Source: Paenibacillus sp. JJ-100 | GTDB taxonomy: Bacteria > Bacillota > Bacilli > Paenibacillales > Paenibacillaceae | Assembly: GCF_948329825.1 (NCBI RefSeq) | Contig: NZ_CAOJCM010000003.1 | Location: forward strand, 310,001 to 374,000 | Direction: 5' to 3' | Length of the DNA: 64,000 nucleotides | Part shown: positions 1 to 8,391 of the stretch, piece after piece | Position numbering within the stretch: the stretch's first letter is position 1 | How the letters are laid out: each line of letters starts with the position of its first letter | Program-made: the position numbers and the translations under genes | Notes under the pieces: model-generated | What the model saw: the letters and a program-made list of their open reading frames with translations, nothing else | Told to the model about the DNA's origin: nothing | The model's database searches: none

Positions 1-105
1 ATCAACGGACGGTTTGGCAAAGAGCCGAATGTACGTGTATGTGAGGCGATTGATCGTCCAAAATTCAAATCCATGCTGCTAGATGTGTTGTCTGCAATTC
101 AATAA
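1..105 (+). CDS. nucleoside hydrolase, C-terminal fragment
   Basis: Only the last 34 codons are inside the window, ending in TAA at 103-105. The residues NGRFGKEPNVRVCEAIDRPK followed by a short hydrophobic helix resemble the extreme C-terminus of inosine/uridine-preferring nucleoside hydrolases, where a gly-arg-pro/asn-val segment and a 'vD...F..ll' helix close the protein. These enzymes cleave the N-glycosidic bond of ribonucleosides during salvage. The catalytic DxDxxxDD motif lies outside the window, so the assignment rests on the tail alone and is tentative. A terminator follows at about 200. Confidence 0.5.
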   Translation: MNGRFGKEPNVRVCEAIDRPKFKSMLLDVLSAIQ

Positions 106-200
106 CTGGCTCTGCATCATCGTAACGGAAACCGAAAAGCAAGTGCTCGGTACTTGACAAATGAAGACTAATTTCAAACATTTCAGAAAAAAAGAATCGA

Positions 201-235
201 ATCCGCACCTTGAATCAGGTGTGGATTTTTATTTT
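201..235 (+). terminator. Rho-independent terminator
   Basis: A 10-bp stem (ATCCGCACCT at 201-210 with AGGTGTGGAT at 217-226, one G-T pair) with a 6-nt loop is followed directly by a T-rich tract. It ends the transcript of the nucleoside hydrolase-like gene. Confidence 0.85.
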
Positions 236-253
236 GCCTAATTTTAACCAAAC

Positions 254-309
254 TACTTCATCTGTCGTAGTAACTGTGCTATACTCAAACTACTACGACA
301 GATGAAGTA
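254..309 (+). promoter_or_regulatory. padR promoter framed by a perfect 19-bp inverted repeat
   Basis: The arms TACTTCATCTGTCGTAGTA (254-272) and its exact reverse complement (291-309) flank an extended -10 box, TGC-TATACT, at 277-285. Each arm is itself a dyad with TACTwC and GwAGTA half-sites 7 bp apart, so the region looks like two operators, one on the -35 side and one over the start of transcription. Autoregulation by the PadR protein encoded just downstream is the natural inference. The -35 box (TTCATC at 257-262) is weak and lies inside the left arm. Confidence 0.75.
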
Positions 310-328
310 AAGAGGAGGAAAATCTTTT

Positions 329-658
329 GTGATCAGCAGTGACGTAATACGTGGTTATAATGATACGCTGATCCTCTATATGCTGCTTGAAGGAGAATCA
401 TACGGATATGAAATCTCCAAGAACATTCGGCAGCTAACAGATGAAAAGTATGTCATGAAGGAGACTACGCTCTATTCAGCCTTCACCCGATTGGAGAAAA
501 ACGGTTATATTGAATCCTTTTATCAGGATGAAAGTAGTCTGGGCAAACGACGCACATATTACCGAATCACACCAGCTGGCCTAGACTATTACAGGGAAAA
601 ATGCGAGGAATGGAAGGTTACACAAGAGGTCGTTAATCTGTTTATCAGGGAGCTGTGA
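329..658 (+). CDS. PadR-family transcriptional regulator
   Basis: A 109-residue winged-helix regulator. The N-terminal stretch YNDTLILYMLLEGESYGYEI and the later TTLYSAFTRLEKNGYI and GKRRTYYRIT segments are the classic PadR helices and wing (about residues 10-85). The short C-terminal helix is the dimerisation arm. The start is GTG at 329, 9 nt after AGAGGAGGA. Its promoter lies between two identical-arm operators, indicating self-repression. The next gene begins 6 nt after its stop, so the pair is one operon: PadR regulators of this type are commonly paired with a membrane protein bearing the same DUF1700-like prefix. Ligand unknown. Confidence 0.93.
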   Translation: MISSDVIRGYNDTLILYMLLEGESYGYEISKNIRQLTDEKYVMKETTLYSAFTRLEKNGYIESFYQDESSLGKRRTYYRITPAGLDYYREKCEEWKVTQEVVNLFIREL

Positions 659-664
659 TCGGAT

Positions 665-1642
665 ATGGAGACAATTATGGTGTATTTGGACAATATGTTT
701 GCGGGATTGCCGAGAAGTCCTGAGGTGGAGCGGATGAAGCAGGAGCTTCTTTCGGGTATGGAGGATAAGTATCTGGAGTTAAAACAGCAGGGTAGATCGG
801 AGAATGAGGCGGTTGGCATCGTGATCTCCGAATTCGGTAATATTGAGGAGCTGATGGCGGAGCTTGGCATTCAGCCTGAGGAAGCCGAGGAGACACTTCC
901 GGTGCTAACGGAAGAAGAGGTACAGGCTTATATCGAGGCCAAACGAAGTGCGGGTTTTTGGACAGGGCTGGGGGTGTGGCTCTCTTCCATAGGCATAGCC
1001 TTCCTCATTTTAATGAATACGTTGTTCGAGAGTATGGGTGTTTCATCCGATGAAGGTACGGTCGGTATTGGCTCTGTGCTGGGCATAAGCGGCATGTTTA
1101 TACTAGTGGCTGTTGCCGTGGGCATGTTTATCTATAGCGGTATGAAGTTAGGGCGATTCGATTATATGGAGGAAGAGTTCAAGCTTCCCCGTTCCCTCCT
1201 CATGAGTATTCAACGGAGCAAGGCGAGCTTTGCTCTTACGTATCGGGTCGCTCTCATTACGGGTGTATGCCTCTGCATCCTGTCTCCTGTGTTCATTTTT
1301 GCTGGAGCCTATGTGAACGATACCTACGCAGCTTATGGTGTGTCCGCTCTATTGGCCATGGCAGGTACTGGTGTATTTTTGTTTGTCTATTACGGTAACA
1401 TTCAAAGCTCTTATACAACGTTGCTAGAGGATCAGCACCTGAGTGAAGCTAAGAGAGAAGAGGTACGAGCGGTGCGAGCCGTCGAGGCTGTTGTTTGGCC
1501 GCTAGCTACGGCGATTTTTCTCTTCACGGGGTTCGTCTACCAACGCTGGGATATTAACTGGGCGATTTTCCCGATAGTCGGCATCCTCTCCGGAAGCTTT
1601 AGCAATGTATATCACATTATGAAAAATAAAAAGCCATCCTAA
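665..1642 (+). CDS. PadR-partner membrane protein with permease-prefix domain
   Basis: A 325-residue protein. Residues 1-75 form a soluble helical region (YLDNMFAGLPRSPEVERMKQ..., then a segment ending in VIVSEFGN-like residues) that matches the 'permease prefix domain'/DUF1700 type found in proteins encoded beside PadR regulators. The rest holds several hydrophobic segments (about residues 100-120, 135-160, 195-220, 225-245, 275-320). It is an integral membrane protein without recognised transport motifs. It starts 6 nt after padR and shares its operator-controlled promoter. Such pairs are thought to respond to membrane or envelope state, but no function is established. Confidence 0.75.
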   Translation: METIMVYLDNMFAGLPRSPEVERMKQELLSGMEDKYLELKQQGRSENEAVGIVISEFGNIEELMAELGIQPEEAEETLPVLTEEEVQAYIEAKRSAGFWTGLGVWLSSIGIAFLILMNTLFESMGVSSDEGTVGIGSVLGISGMFILVAVAVGMFIYSGMKLGRFDYMEEEFKLPRSLLMSIQRSKASFALTYRVALITGVCLCILSPVFIFAGAYVNDTYAAYGVSALLAMAGTGVFLFVYYGNIQSSYTTLLEDQHLSEAKREEVRAVRAVEAVVWPLATAIFLFTGFVYQRWDINWAIFPIVGILSGSFSNVYHIMKNKKPS

Positions 1643-1686
1643 CCTTTGCACTACATGACGTTTCGGAAAATAGCTAAAGTCTGTTG

Positions 1687-1719
1687 ACCCGCCTAATGAA
1701 ATCCGATAAGGCGGGTTTT
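1687..1719 (+). terminator. Rho-independent terminator of the padR operon
   Basis: ACCCGCCT (1687-1694) pairs with AGGCGGGT (1709-1716), followed by TTTTA. The 14-nt loop is longer than usual. Confidence 0.8.
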
Positions 1720-1758
1720 ATGCGTAAAATGTCCAAGAAACGCAGTTGTAAGTATGCG

Positions 1759-2241
1759 TTATGTCTTTAAAAACGAGCGAATGCCTGTGGTAACGAGGTC
1801 ATGATCTTCCTCATCAGGCAGACCCGAAATCGTGATGGTGCCTACCTGTCCTTCCTCTTGTAAAATCAGCGGAAATGCTCCGCCAGCAAGTACATAATCA
1901 GAGTCAGGTAGATCGTAATCCTTCTCCAGTGTCTTGTTCTCATTTCTTAACCGCAGAGCCGTATGCCAGGAGCTGGAGCCGAAGTGGTTCACGACATTAT
2001 TTTTGCGGCGAATCCAGTTCTCGTTATCCGGGTGTGTGCCTTCCATCGCATGGAGAAAGAGACGATGCCCCTTCAGCGAAATCTCAATGGTCACGGCTTG
2101 TGAGCGGTGCTTCGCCTCTTGAGTCAGATGCAAGCCGAGCTGCAGCGCTGTTTCAGAGTTGAACGTGTTCCATACCAGTTCCAGTTCTTCTTGCTGCATT
2201 TGCTCTAATCTTGCAGTGATATCGGGATTCATTGAATTCAA
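1759..2241 (-). CDS. UPF0303/heme-degrading-domain (HbpS/GlcG-like) protein
   Basis: A 160-residue soluble protein. The conserved blocks GTHPDNENWIRRKNNVVNHFG (abridged here: W-I-R-R-K-N), SSSWH, DYVLAGGAFPL and GTITISGLPDEEDHDLV are those of the UPF0303 family (Pfam Haem_degrading fold), whose members are small alpha/beta proteins of uncertain role, some binding heme or other small molecules. The start is read as TTG at 2241 because AAGGAGA lies 10 nt upstream; the in-frame ATG three codons later would be about 19 nt away. It stands alone on the minus strand between the padR operon and lspA. Confidence 0.85.
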   Translation of the reverse strand: MNSMNPDITARLEQMQQEELELVWNTFNSETALQLGLHLTQEAKHRSQAVTIEISLKGHRLFLHAMEGTHPDNENWIRRKNNVVNHFGSSSWHTALRLRNENKTLEKDYDLPDSDYVLAGGAFPLILQEEGQVGTITISGLPDEEDHDLVTTGIRSFLKT

Positions 2242-2466
2242 ATGAAAGACATCTCCTTCGTTTATGTGATGAAGCTTACCTTCGACGCAAGAGAGCGTTG
2301 TACCTGCCTGAAATGAAGTGTCGAGTTTGCTAGATGTTAGAAGAGACCGAAGGCTGGCTCATTTGGAGACGTTATAACCACTGTGGTAAAGTAAGAGGAA
2401 CGTCATGATGATTTTGATTTTTACATTGACATAAAGGACAGCTTAAGCAGGCAGGAGGGGTAAACC

Positions 2467-2949
2467 ATGCTGTTTTATTTTATTGCTTTGCTAGTTACGC
2501 TCGTGGATCAGGGTACAAAGATTGCAGTTCGAATGTACATGGATGTCGGTGAGGTTATCCATCTTGGAGATTCAGGGATGCAGCTACAGCATTATGAAAA
2601 TAGCGGTATGGCCGGAAGTATGTTTCAAGGCAATGCACGTTTATTCGGAGTGATCGCCGTGCTGTTTATTGTGGGGATGTTCTATTATCGGCGCAAAGGT
2701 GAGATACGTGGTTTCTGGATGCAGGCTGGGGCTGGTTTCATGGTTGGCGGGGCGCTGGGCAATGCTATTGATCGATTTATTTTTGCGAAGGTTACCGATT
2801 TCCTTGTGTTTCCAACGGGACGAGGCATATTAAACCTTGCAGATGTAGCGATTAACATCGGTGTGATTATGATCATCATCGGCATGTTAATCCGTACCTA
2901 TCATCAGCATCGGGAAAAGCGTATGCGTAATGCATTGCCTAAAGGGTAA
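2467..2949 (+). CDS. lspA: lipoprotein signal peptidase (signal peptidase II)
   Basis: A 160-residue integral membrane aspartyl protease that removes the signal peptide from prolipoproteins after diacylglyceryl transfer. The family landmarks are in order: VDQGTK near residue 16, YENSGMAGS near 48, GNAIDRF near 105 and LNLADVAIN near 125; the two aspartates of the last two motifs form the catalytic dyad. Four membrane segments are visible and the length is typical. The gene is isolated here rather than beside ileS/rluD, so it may be an additional copy. The many lipoproteins encoded in this window (substrate-binding proteins, 14598 gene) are the kind of substrate it would process. RBS GGAGGGG precedes ATG. 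Confidence 0.88.
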   Translation: MLFYFIALLVTLVDQGTKIAVRMYMDVGEVIHLGDSGMQLQHYENSGMAGSMFQGNARLFGVIAVLFIVGMFYYRRKGEIRGFWMQAGAGFMVGGALGNAIDRFIFAKVTDFLVFPTGRGILNLADVAINIGVIMIIIGMLIRTYHQHREKRMRNALPKG

Positions 2950-3001
2950 CGTTGATGAATATAATCAATGATTATGAAGAATGTTCTGATGTATAGTTGC
3001 A

Positions 3002-3041
3002 AAAGAGCCGAATCAGAGGTTATTCTGTTCGGCTCTTTGTT
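3002..3041 (+). terminator. Rho-independent terminator after lspA
   Basis: AAAGAGCCGAA (3002-3012) pairs perfectly with TTCGGCTCTTT (3028-3038). T-rich on the plus side and A-rich on the other, so it could also stop the minus-strand transcript of the 3063 gene. Confidence 0.9.
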
Positions 3042-3062
3042 GTGGCGACTTTTTTTAAAAAT

Positions 3063-3728
3063 TTAGTTATATGATTTGAGTAGTTCTGCGTCAAGCGCAG
3101 CTAGTTTTGTGAAAGAGGTGGTCAATTCTTTTTGTAAGTGGAGCCTGGTCAGTATTGCCTCTTCGTTTGACAATGGAGCGAAATCTTCATTGATATATTT
3201 TTTATAAATAGCTGTGTTTAATTGAACGATTTCATTTGCAAGATTTAAGCTTTTTCCCAAATTATCCGTTACAACTATTTCAGGAGTAGAGTTGCTTTGC
3301 AAAAGAAGTTTTTCAAACATAGATATACTTGAATTAAAGTAGATAAAACCAGGAACATAATTAAGAGTGATAGGTTCTGTCATGTCCAGAGAGAAAGTTT
3401 CTTTTCCTTCAGGAGAGTTGAAAGGGATTAGATAGTTAGCATATTGAATCTGGTTCTGATTTAACTGTTCATAGCTCTTGTATAAAAACAGTAATTCTTC
3501 TTTACTAATCTTCTTTTTAGCTATAGCGTTCTCCAAAGTTGACAAGATTGAATCTGAAGTGGAAAGAATGCTGTTTTCATAATCTGACAGCACCTGACTG
3601 TATTGTTGATTTAAAAAGTCTTTTAGTTTTCCGTTACTTGAATTATAACTATAAACATTTGCAACTAGAGAGGCTACAAGAACAAGAGTTAAAATGATAA
3701 TAAGATTTTTTTTGCTCATTTTTCTCAT
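3063..3728 (-). CDS. orphan membrane-anchored protein
   Basis: A 221-residue protein with a basic N-terminus (MRKMSKKN) and one hydrophobic segment at about residues 8-28, so either a signal anchor or an uncleaved signal peptide. The rest is predicted extracytoplasmic, helical and rich in Leu, Ser and Asn with no motif I recognise. The start at 3728 has AAGGAG about 12 nt upstream. It is divergent from the secreted 3884 gene and shares its low GC content, which differs from the flanking genes; the two are probably a unit acquired together. Function unknown. Confidence 0.7.
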   Translation of the reverse strand: MRKMSKKNLIIILTLVLVASLVANVYSYNSSNGKLKDFLNQQYSQVLSDYENSILSTSDSILSTLENAIAKKKISKEELLFLYKSYEQLNQNQIQYANYLIPFNSPEGKETFSLDMTEPITLNYVPGFIYFNSSISMFEKLLLQSNSTPEIVVTDNLGKSLNLANEIVQLNTAIYKKYINEDFAPLSNEEAILTRLHLQKELTTSFTKLAALDAELLKSYN

Positions 3729-3817
3729 AAGATAAGGATCTCCTTAGAACAACAACTTTTGATGTACAACTGCATATACACTCTATCTTAATTGCAATAT
3801 CCATTTTATTCAACTAC

Positions 3818-3846
3818 TTGACAATATATGTATTCCGTAATACCCT
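3818..3846 (+). promoter_or_regulatory. possible promoter of the 3884 gene
   Basis: A perfect -35 box TTGACA (3818-3823) is followed 17 bp later by a poor -10 (TACCCT, 3841-3846). TAATAC at 3838 would be a better box but at a 14-bp spacing. Confidence 0.4.
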
Positions 3847-3883
3847 TGTGTTGTAATTATGAAAAAATGGGAGGTATTGTTAA

Positions 3884-5275
3884 ATGAAAATGATATTAAA
3901 GAATGTAACCTTGCTGTCTTTAATTATTACACTAGTCTTATCCTTTAATGGAGTTAGTAGCGCTTCGAGTGAGTCTATTATTGAAAAAGGGGAGATTGCC
4001 GAAAACACAATGTCTATCCCTGGATACATGGTTTCGAAAGAGAACATTCAAAGGGTCATAGGATCAGAAGAATATTTGAATTACATCGCTGAAGAGAAGT
4101 TAGTGCATCGGACTAAACTATTAATAGATAATCTAACGCTGGATGGCGATGCTGTACATATTAATGGGCTTGTTAGATACAATGGGGGAGTTATCCCACT
4201 TCAATTGGATGGTAAGTTGTATTCAAGTCGAGAGCAATCCGATGGTATTGAAAGTTATGTAGGAGACTTGAAAGAGAATAATGATAGCTTTAAAGTTTTA
4301 CATTTCAAGATAAAAACCAATGATAAGGCCGATACAAGTCTTATTTCTACAGATTTACGGAATACAGCCAATATTAAATTATATCTACAAGATAAAAAAG
4401 GCGATATGTTCTACTTTGAAGAGAAGTTGAATCATTTAAATATGGATACTTCTAAAATTACTACAGATGGATCATATGTAGACAGCCTTTTGGATGGCAA
4501 CTGGTTTGAACAAATTCTTGCGCCTGCTGAGTCATATAAAATTACTAACGAGGAGATTAGCCCTTCTTCAACTCATTCCTACATTAAATCGTGTTCCACT
4601 GTTTACTACTCTAAAGTCCCATTTGGTTTAGACGTAGCAGAATTTTATTTCTGTCCTAAAGTGGAGGGTGATATCGTTGATGTTGGTTCATCAGCTAGTG
4701 CTAACTGGACGTCCAGACTAACAGTTGCAGAACATGTAAGAGTGAATGGAACTACAACAACAGGTATTGAGCAACGTTATAAAATAGGCGGAGTGACAAG
4801 TGGAGGAACTCAAACTCTCGGAACTATCGCAGCGGGTCAGAATACAAAAATAACTTCTAGATTAATCGGTGGGGTATATAAAAAATCTAGTTCAGAAGTT
4901 AAAGTTAACTGGCCAGTTATTGTAGGATATTTCACAAAAAGTGTACCTTACTATGCTGCTGGAAAATCAGCATATGATGTACTTACAAGTATCTCGTATA
5001 ATACAACCACTACAAACGTAAGTAATAATACTTATGAGAATGTAATTGGTAATGCGAGTGGCTACTCTTATAAAATTGATAAATCTGGATATCTATACGA
5101 TGCTAGTCACTATCTTGATTTAGGTCTTTTCGTTTCCACTTGGAGATCTCAAGAAACCAAAAACGAAAGTACTACAGCTTATATTAATTGGAAATTTGAT
5201 GTTAGTTTCCTAGGTTCAAAAGTGGAGACATTAGATTGGAAAATTCCAGTTAACTACAAGGTCAACGTTAACTAG
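3884..5275 (+). CDS. orphan secreted protein
   Basis: A 463-residue protein with a clear Sec signal peptide (MKMILKNV, hydrophobic core, cleavage probably after VSSAS near residue 28). The mature part is Ser/Thr/Asn-rich and looks beta-rich, especially residues 250-460 with repeated T-T-N and Y-K stretches; two cysteines near residues 235 and 255 could form a disulfide. No catalytic motif, anchor or known domain was recognised. GGGAGGT lies 8 nt upstream of the ATG. GC content is visibly lower than in neighbouring operons. A strong terminator follows. Function unknown; a secreted toxin-like or surface-adhesion protein would fit but nothing shows it. Confidence 0.75.
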   Translation: MKMILKNVTLLSLIITLVLSFNGVSSASSESIIEKGEIAENTMSIPGYMVSKENIQRVIGSEEYLNYIAEEKLVHRTKLLIDNLTLDGDAVHINGLVRYNGGVIPLQLDGKLYSSREQSDGIESYVGDLKENNDSFKVLHFKIKTNDKADTSLISTDLRNTANIKLYLQDKKGDMFYFEEKLNHLNMDTSKITTDGSYVDSLLDGNWFEQILAPAESYKITNEEISPSSTHSYIKSCSTVYYSKVPFGLDVAEFYFCPKVEGDIVDVGSSASANWTSRLTVAEHVRVNGTTTTGIEQRYKIGGVTSGGTQTLGTIAAGQNTKITSRLIGGVYKKSSSEVKVNWPVIVGYFTKSVPYYAAGKSAYDVLTSISYNTTTTNVSNNTYENVIGNASGYSYKIDKSGYLYDASHYLDLGLFVSTWRSQETKNESTTAYINWKFDVSFLGSKVETLDWKIPVNYKVNVN

Positions 5276-5374
5276 TATGATTCACTAGTATTAAAATGAT
5301 ATTTCATAAATTGTTGTGTCAGCTCAAACCTAAAACCATTTAATTATGTTTAGCAGGTGAAAGAGTTTATTAGA

Positions 5375-5416
5375 AAGAGAGAGAGAAGTGAGCAGCGCTC
5401 CGCTTCTCTCTCTTTT
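5375..5416 (+). terminator. Rho-independent terminator of the 3884 gene
   Basis: A 14-bp arm of alternating GA (5375-5388) pairs with its complement at 5403-5416 with one mismatch, ending in TTTT. Confidence 0.85.
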
Positions 5417-5550
5417 CTGTTCTTACTTAAGGAGAAAGGTTAAATCCATTGATTACCAAACAAAACTGTGTTATTTTGAATTCGTTAATTTAATCGATAA
5501 ACAAAGTGGATCAGGGTGTAGAGAGGATAACACTGTACGACTTAATTTTA

Positions 5551-5564
5551 TGCAAGCGCTTTAA
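5551..5564 (+). promoter_or_regulatory. cre-like site upstream of the two-component genes
   Basis: TGCAAGCGCTTTAA fits the CcpA operator consensus TGNAARCGNWWWCA except at one of the last two positions. Lying about 120 bp before the kinase gene, it suggests carbon catabolite control of this sugar-uptake locus. Confidence 0.6.
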
Positions 5565-5681
5565 TGAAATCGCAGTAGAATAACACAGACGAACCCGGCA
5601 TCAAATGTACCCCGTCATCCATAATACGGGCATGAGGTGGTGGTTTCTTTTACATGCAGACAGAGGGAGGGACTTCAGACG

Positions 5682-7448
5682 TTGCAGCGGAAAACAAGAC
5701 ATTTCAACTCACTTCGCAATCAGATCTTCGTTGGTTTTGTAATGGTCATGCTCATTGTTTTGCTACTCGCAGGCATTACGGCTTATGACCGTGTAGCGGA
5801 TTTGCTGAAGAGCAATGCCGAAAAGCACATTCATCAGACTGCGGTCCAGGCCAGCGGCAGACTGGATGCCTTGATTGCTCAGGTGAATTCGTTAACTGCT
5901 CAGGTCGCAGATGATGCTTATGTGCAGCGGTTGCTGAACGAGGAGAAGCAGGGGCGAAAGGCAACTTTTCATCAGCGGCAGGCGCTGCTACAGATCGCGG
6001 GCAGTTACCAATCCTTCATTAATGGTGCGCAGAGCATGGAGATCTACACTACCGACTACAGTCGTATTTTCCCGATGGATGATCGTTCCTTAAGCCACCG
6101 GCTGGAGCGGAACTGGATTGTGAGAGCAGATGAGGGCAAAGGGCGACTAGTATGGGCTGGTTCAGATCCCGATGATCCGAGCATACTTCTGGCCATTCGG
6201 CGGATCAGCCTACTTGATCGTTCCTTTGAGCATGGAGGATACGTGGTTGTACGTATGCAGCGCAGTTTTTTTCAACTGAATGATTCGGATGGAACAGATG
6301 GCTCACAGGATTCGATCATGCTGCTGGACGGGGGCGGTGAAGTTGTAACCTCTAATCTGGATGTTCAGCTTGATCCTCAAGCCGTGATGGATAGTGAATC
6401 CGTAGTTCAGAACGGGAAAGAGTCTTATATCGTGGTGAAACAGCGATCGGAGTTAACCGGCTGGACACTGGCTGTACTGACACCGCTTCGAGAAACCACG
6501 GAAGGCGTGTCGATCCTGAGAACAGCTCTAATTGTATCGGGCATCATCGGCGTCATCCTTTTTCTAGTCATGTCCTTCTTCCTCTCTACGATGATTACTC
6601 GTCCGCTGATTCGGCTGATGCGAGCGATGCGTGGGGCAGAACCCGGTGCAATGAGGCCTAACCTCATGGTTAGCTCCACTTTAGAGATCAATGAACTGAA
6701 TGATGTATATAACCAGATGGTCTACAGGCAGAATGAGCTGACGCAGGTGGTACATGAGAAAGAGGTTATGCAATCCCGGGCTGAGATGAAGGCGTTACAA
6801 TCCCAGATTAACCCTCATTTTTTGTTCAATACATTAGAAGCATTCTACTGGTCGTTGGAGGAAAAAGGAGAGGAGGAGATGGCGCGAATGGTGATCGCGA
6901 TGTCTCGGTTATTTCGTTACATTATCTCCAGCCCGCATCAGGATGAATGGGTGACAATGGCAGACGAGCTTGAACATGTAGAGCGGTATCTCAATATTAT
7001 GCAGATGAGGCTCGGAGACAGGATGCAGTGGGAGATTAAGTTAAACGAGGAACTGCGTGGTGTACCAATGCCTAAGCTGCTCATTCAGCCGCTTGTGGAG
7101 AATGCTGTTTTGTATGGTATTGAGAGCACCTTAAAACCCGGAAGGGTCGAAATAAGCGTATCTCCATCCTCTATCACAGGTCTGGTGTGTGTGGAGGTAT
7201 GGGATAACGGGCCAGGCATCAATGGGGAACGTCTGCAAGACATCAGGCATGCCCTAAACGGTGGTGAGCCGGTATCTCCAGGCCGAGGAGTTGGTGTAGG
7301 GTTGATCAATGTACATCAACGACTCCAGCTTTATTTTGGTAGTCGGCTTGGTGAACATGCCAGAATTACTGTTGAGAGCGAGGCTGGAGCAGGAACGGTG
7401 GTTCGATTCGAAATTCCGAGGGGAACGGAGGATGCGTATGATTCATGA
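5682..7448 (+). CDS. YesM/LytS-type sensor histidine kinase
   Basis: A 588-residue membrane sensor. It has an N-terminal membrane segment (FVMVMLIVLLLAGI), a long extracytoplasmic sensing region (about 40-270), a second membrane segment near residues 280-305, a HAMP linker, and a His_kinase domain with SQINPHFLFNTL whose His379 is the phosphorylation site; the C-terminal ATPase shows VENAVLYGIE and DNGPGI then GVGVGLINV. I place the start at TTG 5682 (GAGGGAGGGA 10 nt upstream) rather than GTG 5637, which lacks a good RBS. It overlaps the response regulator by 11 bp and precedes a sugar ABC transporter, so it most likely senses an extracellular oligosaccharide and induces that transporter. 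Confidence 0.92.
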   Translation: MQRKTRHFNSLRNQIFVGFVMVMLIVLLLAGITAYDRVADLLKSNAEKHIHQTAVQASGRLDALIAQVNSLTAQVADDAYVQRLLNEEKQGRKATFHQRQALLQIAGSYQSFINGAQSMEIYTTDYSRIFPMDDRSLSHRLERNWIVRADEGKGRLVWAGSDPDDPSILLAIRRISLLDRSFEHGGYVVVRMQRSFFQLNDSDGTDGSQDSIMLLDGGGEVVTSNLDVQLDPQAVMDSESVVQNGKESYIVVKQRSELTGWTLAVLTPLRETTEGVSILRTALIVSGIIGVILFLVMSFFLSTMITRPLIRLMRAMRGAEPGAMRPNLMVSSTLEINELNDVYNQMVYRQNELTQVVHEKEVMQSRAEMKALQSQINPHFLFNTLEAFYWSLEEKGEEEMARMVIAMSRLFRYIISSPHQDEWVTMADELEHVERYLNIMQMRLGDRMQWEIKLNEELRGVPMPKLLIQPLVENAVLYGIESTLKPGRVEISVSPSSITGLVCVEVWDNGPGINGERLQDIRHALNGGEPVSPGRGVGVGLINVHQRLQLYFGSRLGEHARITVESEAGAGTVVRFEIPRGTEDAYDS

Positions 7449-8226
7449 AAAAACAATTCTGATTGTAGACGACGAACCGCGTACAAGAGAAGGGATACGC
7501 AAAACGCTGGAAGCATGGTCTGCCGGGAGGAACCGGATACAGACGGCAGCAAGTGGTGTGGAGGCCAGGGACTGGCTTGCAGGCCAGTCCGCTGATCTGC
7601 TGATTACAGATGTGCGCATGCCAGAGTTTTCTGGCTTGTCTCTGGTGGAGGCTATTCAGCATTTTCCGAGCAAACCTGCGGTACTGATTATGTCAGGGTA
7701 TGCAGACTTCAACTATGCCCAGCAGGCCATTAAACTTGGGGTCGTGGAGTACTTGCTGAAACCTATTGATAAAGAGCAACTGCTACAAACGGTACAGAAG
7801 GCTCTTCATATTCATGAACAGCAGCGGCGCATTCAAGCGATGCAGGATATTGTTGACCCGAAGCTCGTGGATATCCGGGAGCGGAGAGAGCAGCAGGACA
7901 GTACACCAATTGGAGAAGCTCTGGCATATATTGAGACGCACCTGGGGGAATCGATAACCATGCGTGAGCTTGCCGATTCCCTGCACCTGAACTCCAGTTA
8001 TTTCAGTGTGTTGTTCAAAGAACAGGTTGGGCTGAATTTCAGCGAGTATCTCATGCGTAAACGGGTACAAAGGGCAAAGGAATTACTGGTGCAGACGAAT
8101 TTGCCGATCTCTGAAGTTGCTGAGAGAGTAGGCTACCAGACGGACAAATATTTTATCAAAGTATTCAAAAGCCTGGAGAACATCAGCCCGAGCAAATATC
8201 GCCATGCCGTAAGTGATAAGAGTTAA
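7438..8226 (+). CDS. YesN-type response regulator (REC-AraC)
   Basis: A 262-residue regulator. Residues 1-125 form a receiver domain: acidic DDE near residue 14, phosphoacceptor Asp58 in LLITDVRMP, and the conserved LKPID lysine. Residues 160-258 carry an AraC double helix-turn-helix (MRELADSLHLNSSYFSVLFK and PISEVAERVGYQTDKYFIKV). GGAGG at 7427-7431 sets the start at ATG 7438; the ATG at 7432 sits directly on the RBS. It overlaps the kinase gene and is followed after 165 bp by the substrate-binding protein gene, its probable target. Confidence 0.93.
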   Translation: MIHEKTILIVDDEPRTREGIRKTLEAWSAGRNRIQTAASGVEARDWLAGQSADLLITDVRMPEFSGLSLVEAIQHFPSKPAVLIMSGYADFNYAQQAIKLGVVEYLLKPIDKEQLLQTVQKALHIHEQQRRIQAMQDIVDPKLVDIRERREQQDSTPIGEALAYIETHLGESITMRELADSLHLNSSYFSVLFKEQVGLNFSEYLMRKRVQRAKELLVQTNLPISEVAERVGYQTDKYFIKVFKSLENISPSKYRHAVSDKS

Positions 8227-8345
8227 TCACTTGGTTTAAGGAGAATTCGCTCGCCTGACAATGCAGGGGGAGAATACTCAAAATAGTGGAGTTTTACCAA
8301 ATCATCCTATCCTTATAGGGTGATCGCACCCATGCTACAATTTTA

Positions 8346-8359
8346 TTAAAGCGGTTACA
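8346..8359 (+). promoter_or_regulatory. cre-like site upstream of the binding-protein gene
   Basis: TTAAAGCGGTTACA matches the CcpA operator consensus at all but the second position. It lies 33 bp before the ATG of the binding-protein gene, a position where CcpA would block transcription. The 8227-8391 gap also holds a small dyad around CCTTATAGGG (8310-8320). Confidence 0.5.
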
Positions 8360-8391
8360 ATAACCGAATTCCACTATTGGGGGTTGGGAAT

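Noticed and set aside
5637-5681. GTG at 5637 as start of the sensor kinase
   Set aside because: No RBS upstream; TTG 5682 follows GAGGGAGGGA and gives a normal N-terminus before the first membrane segment.
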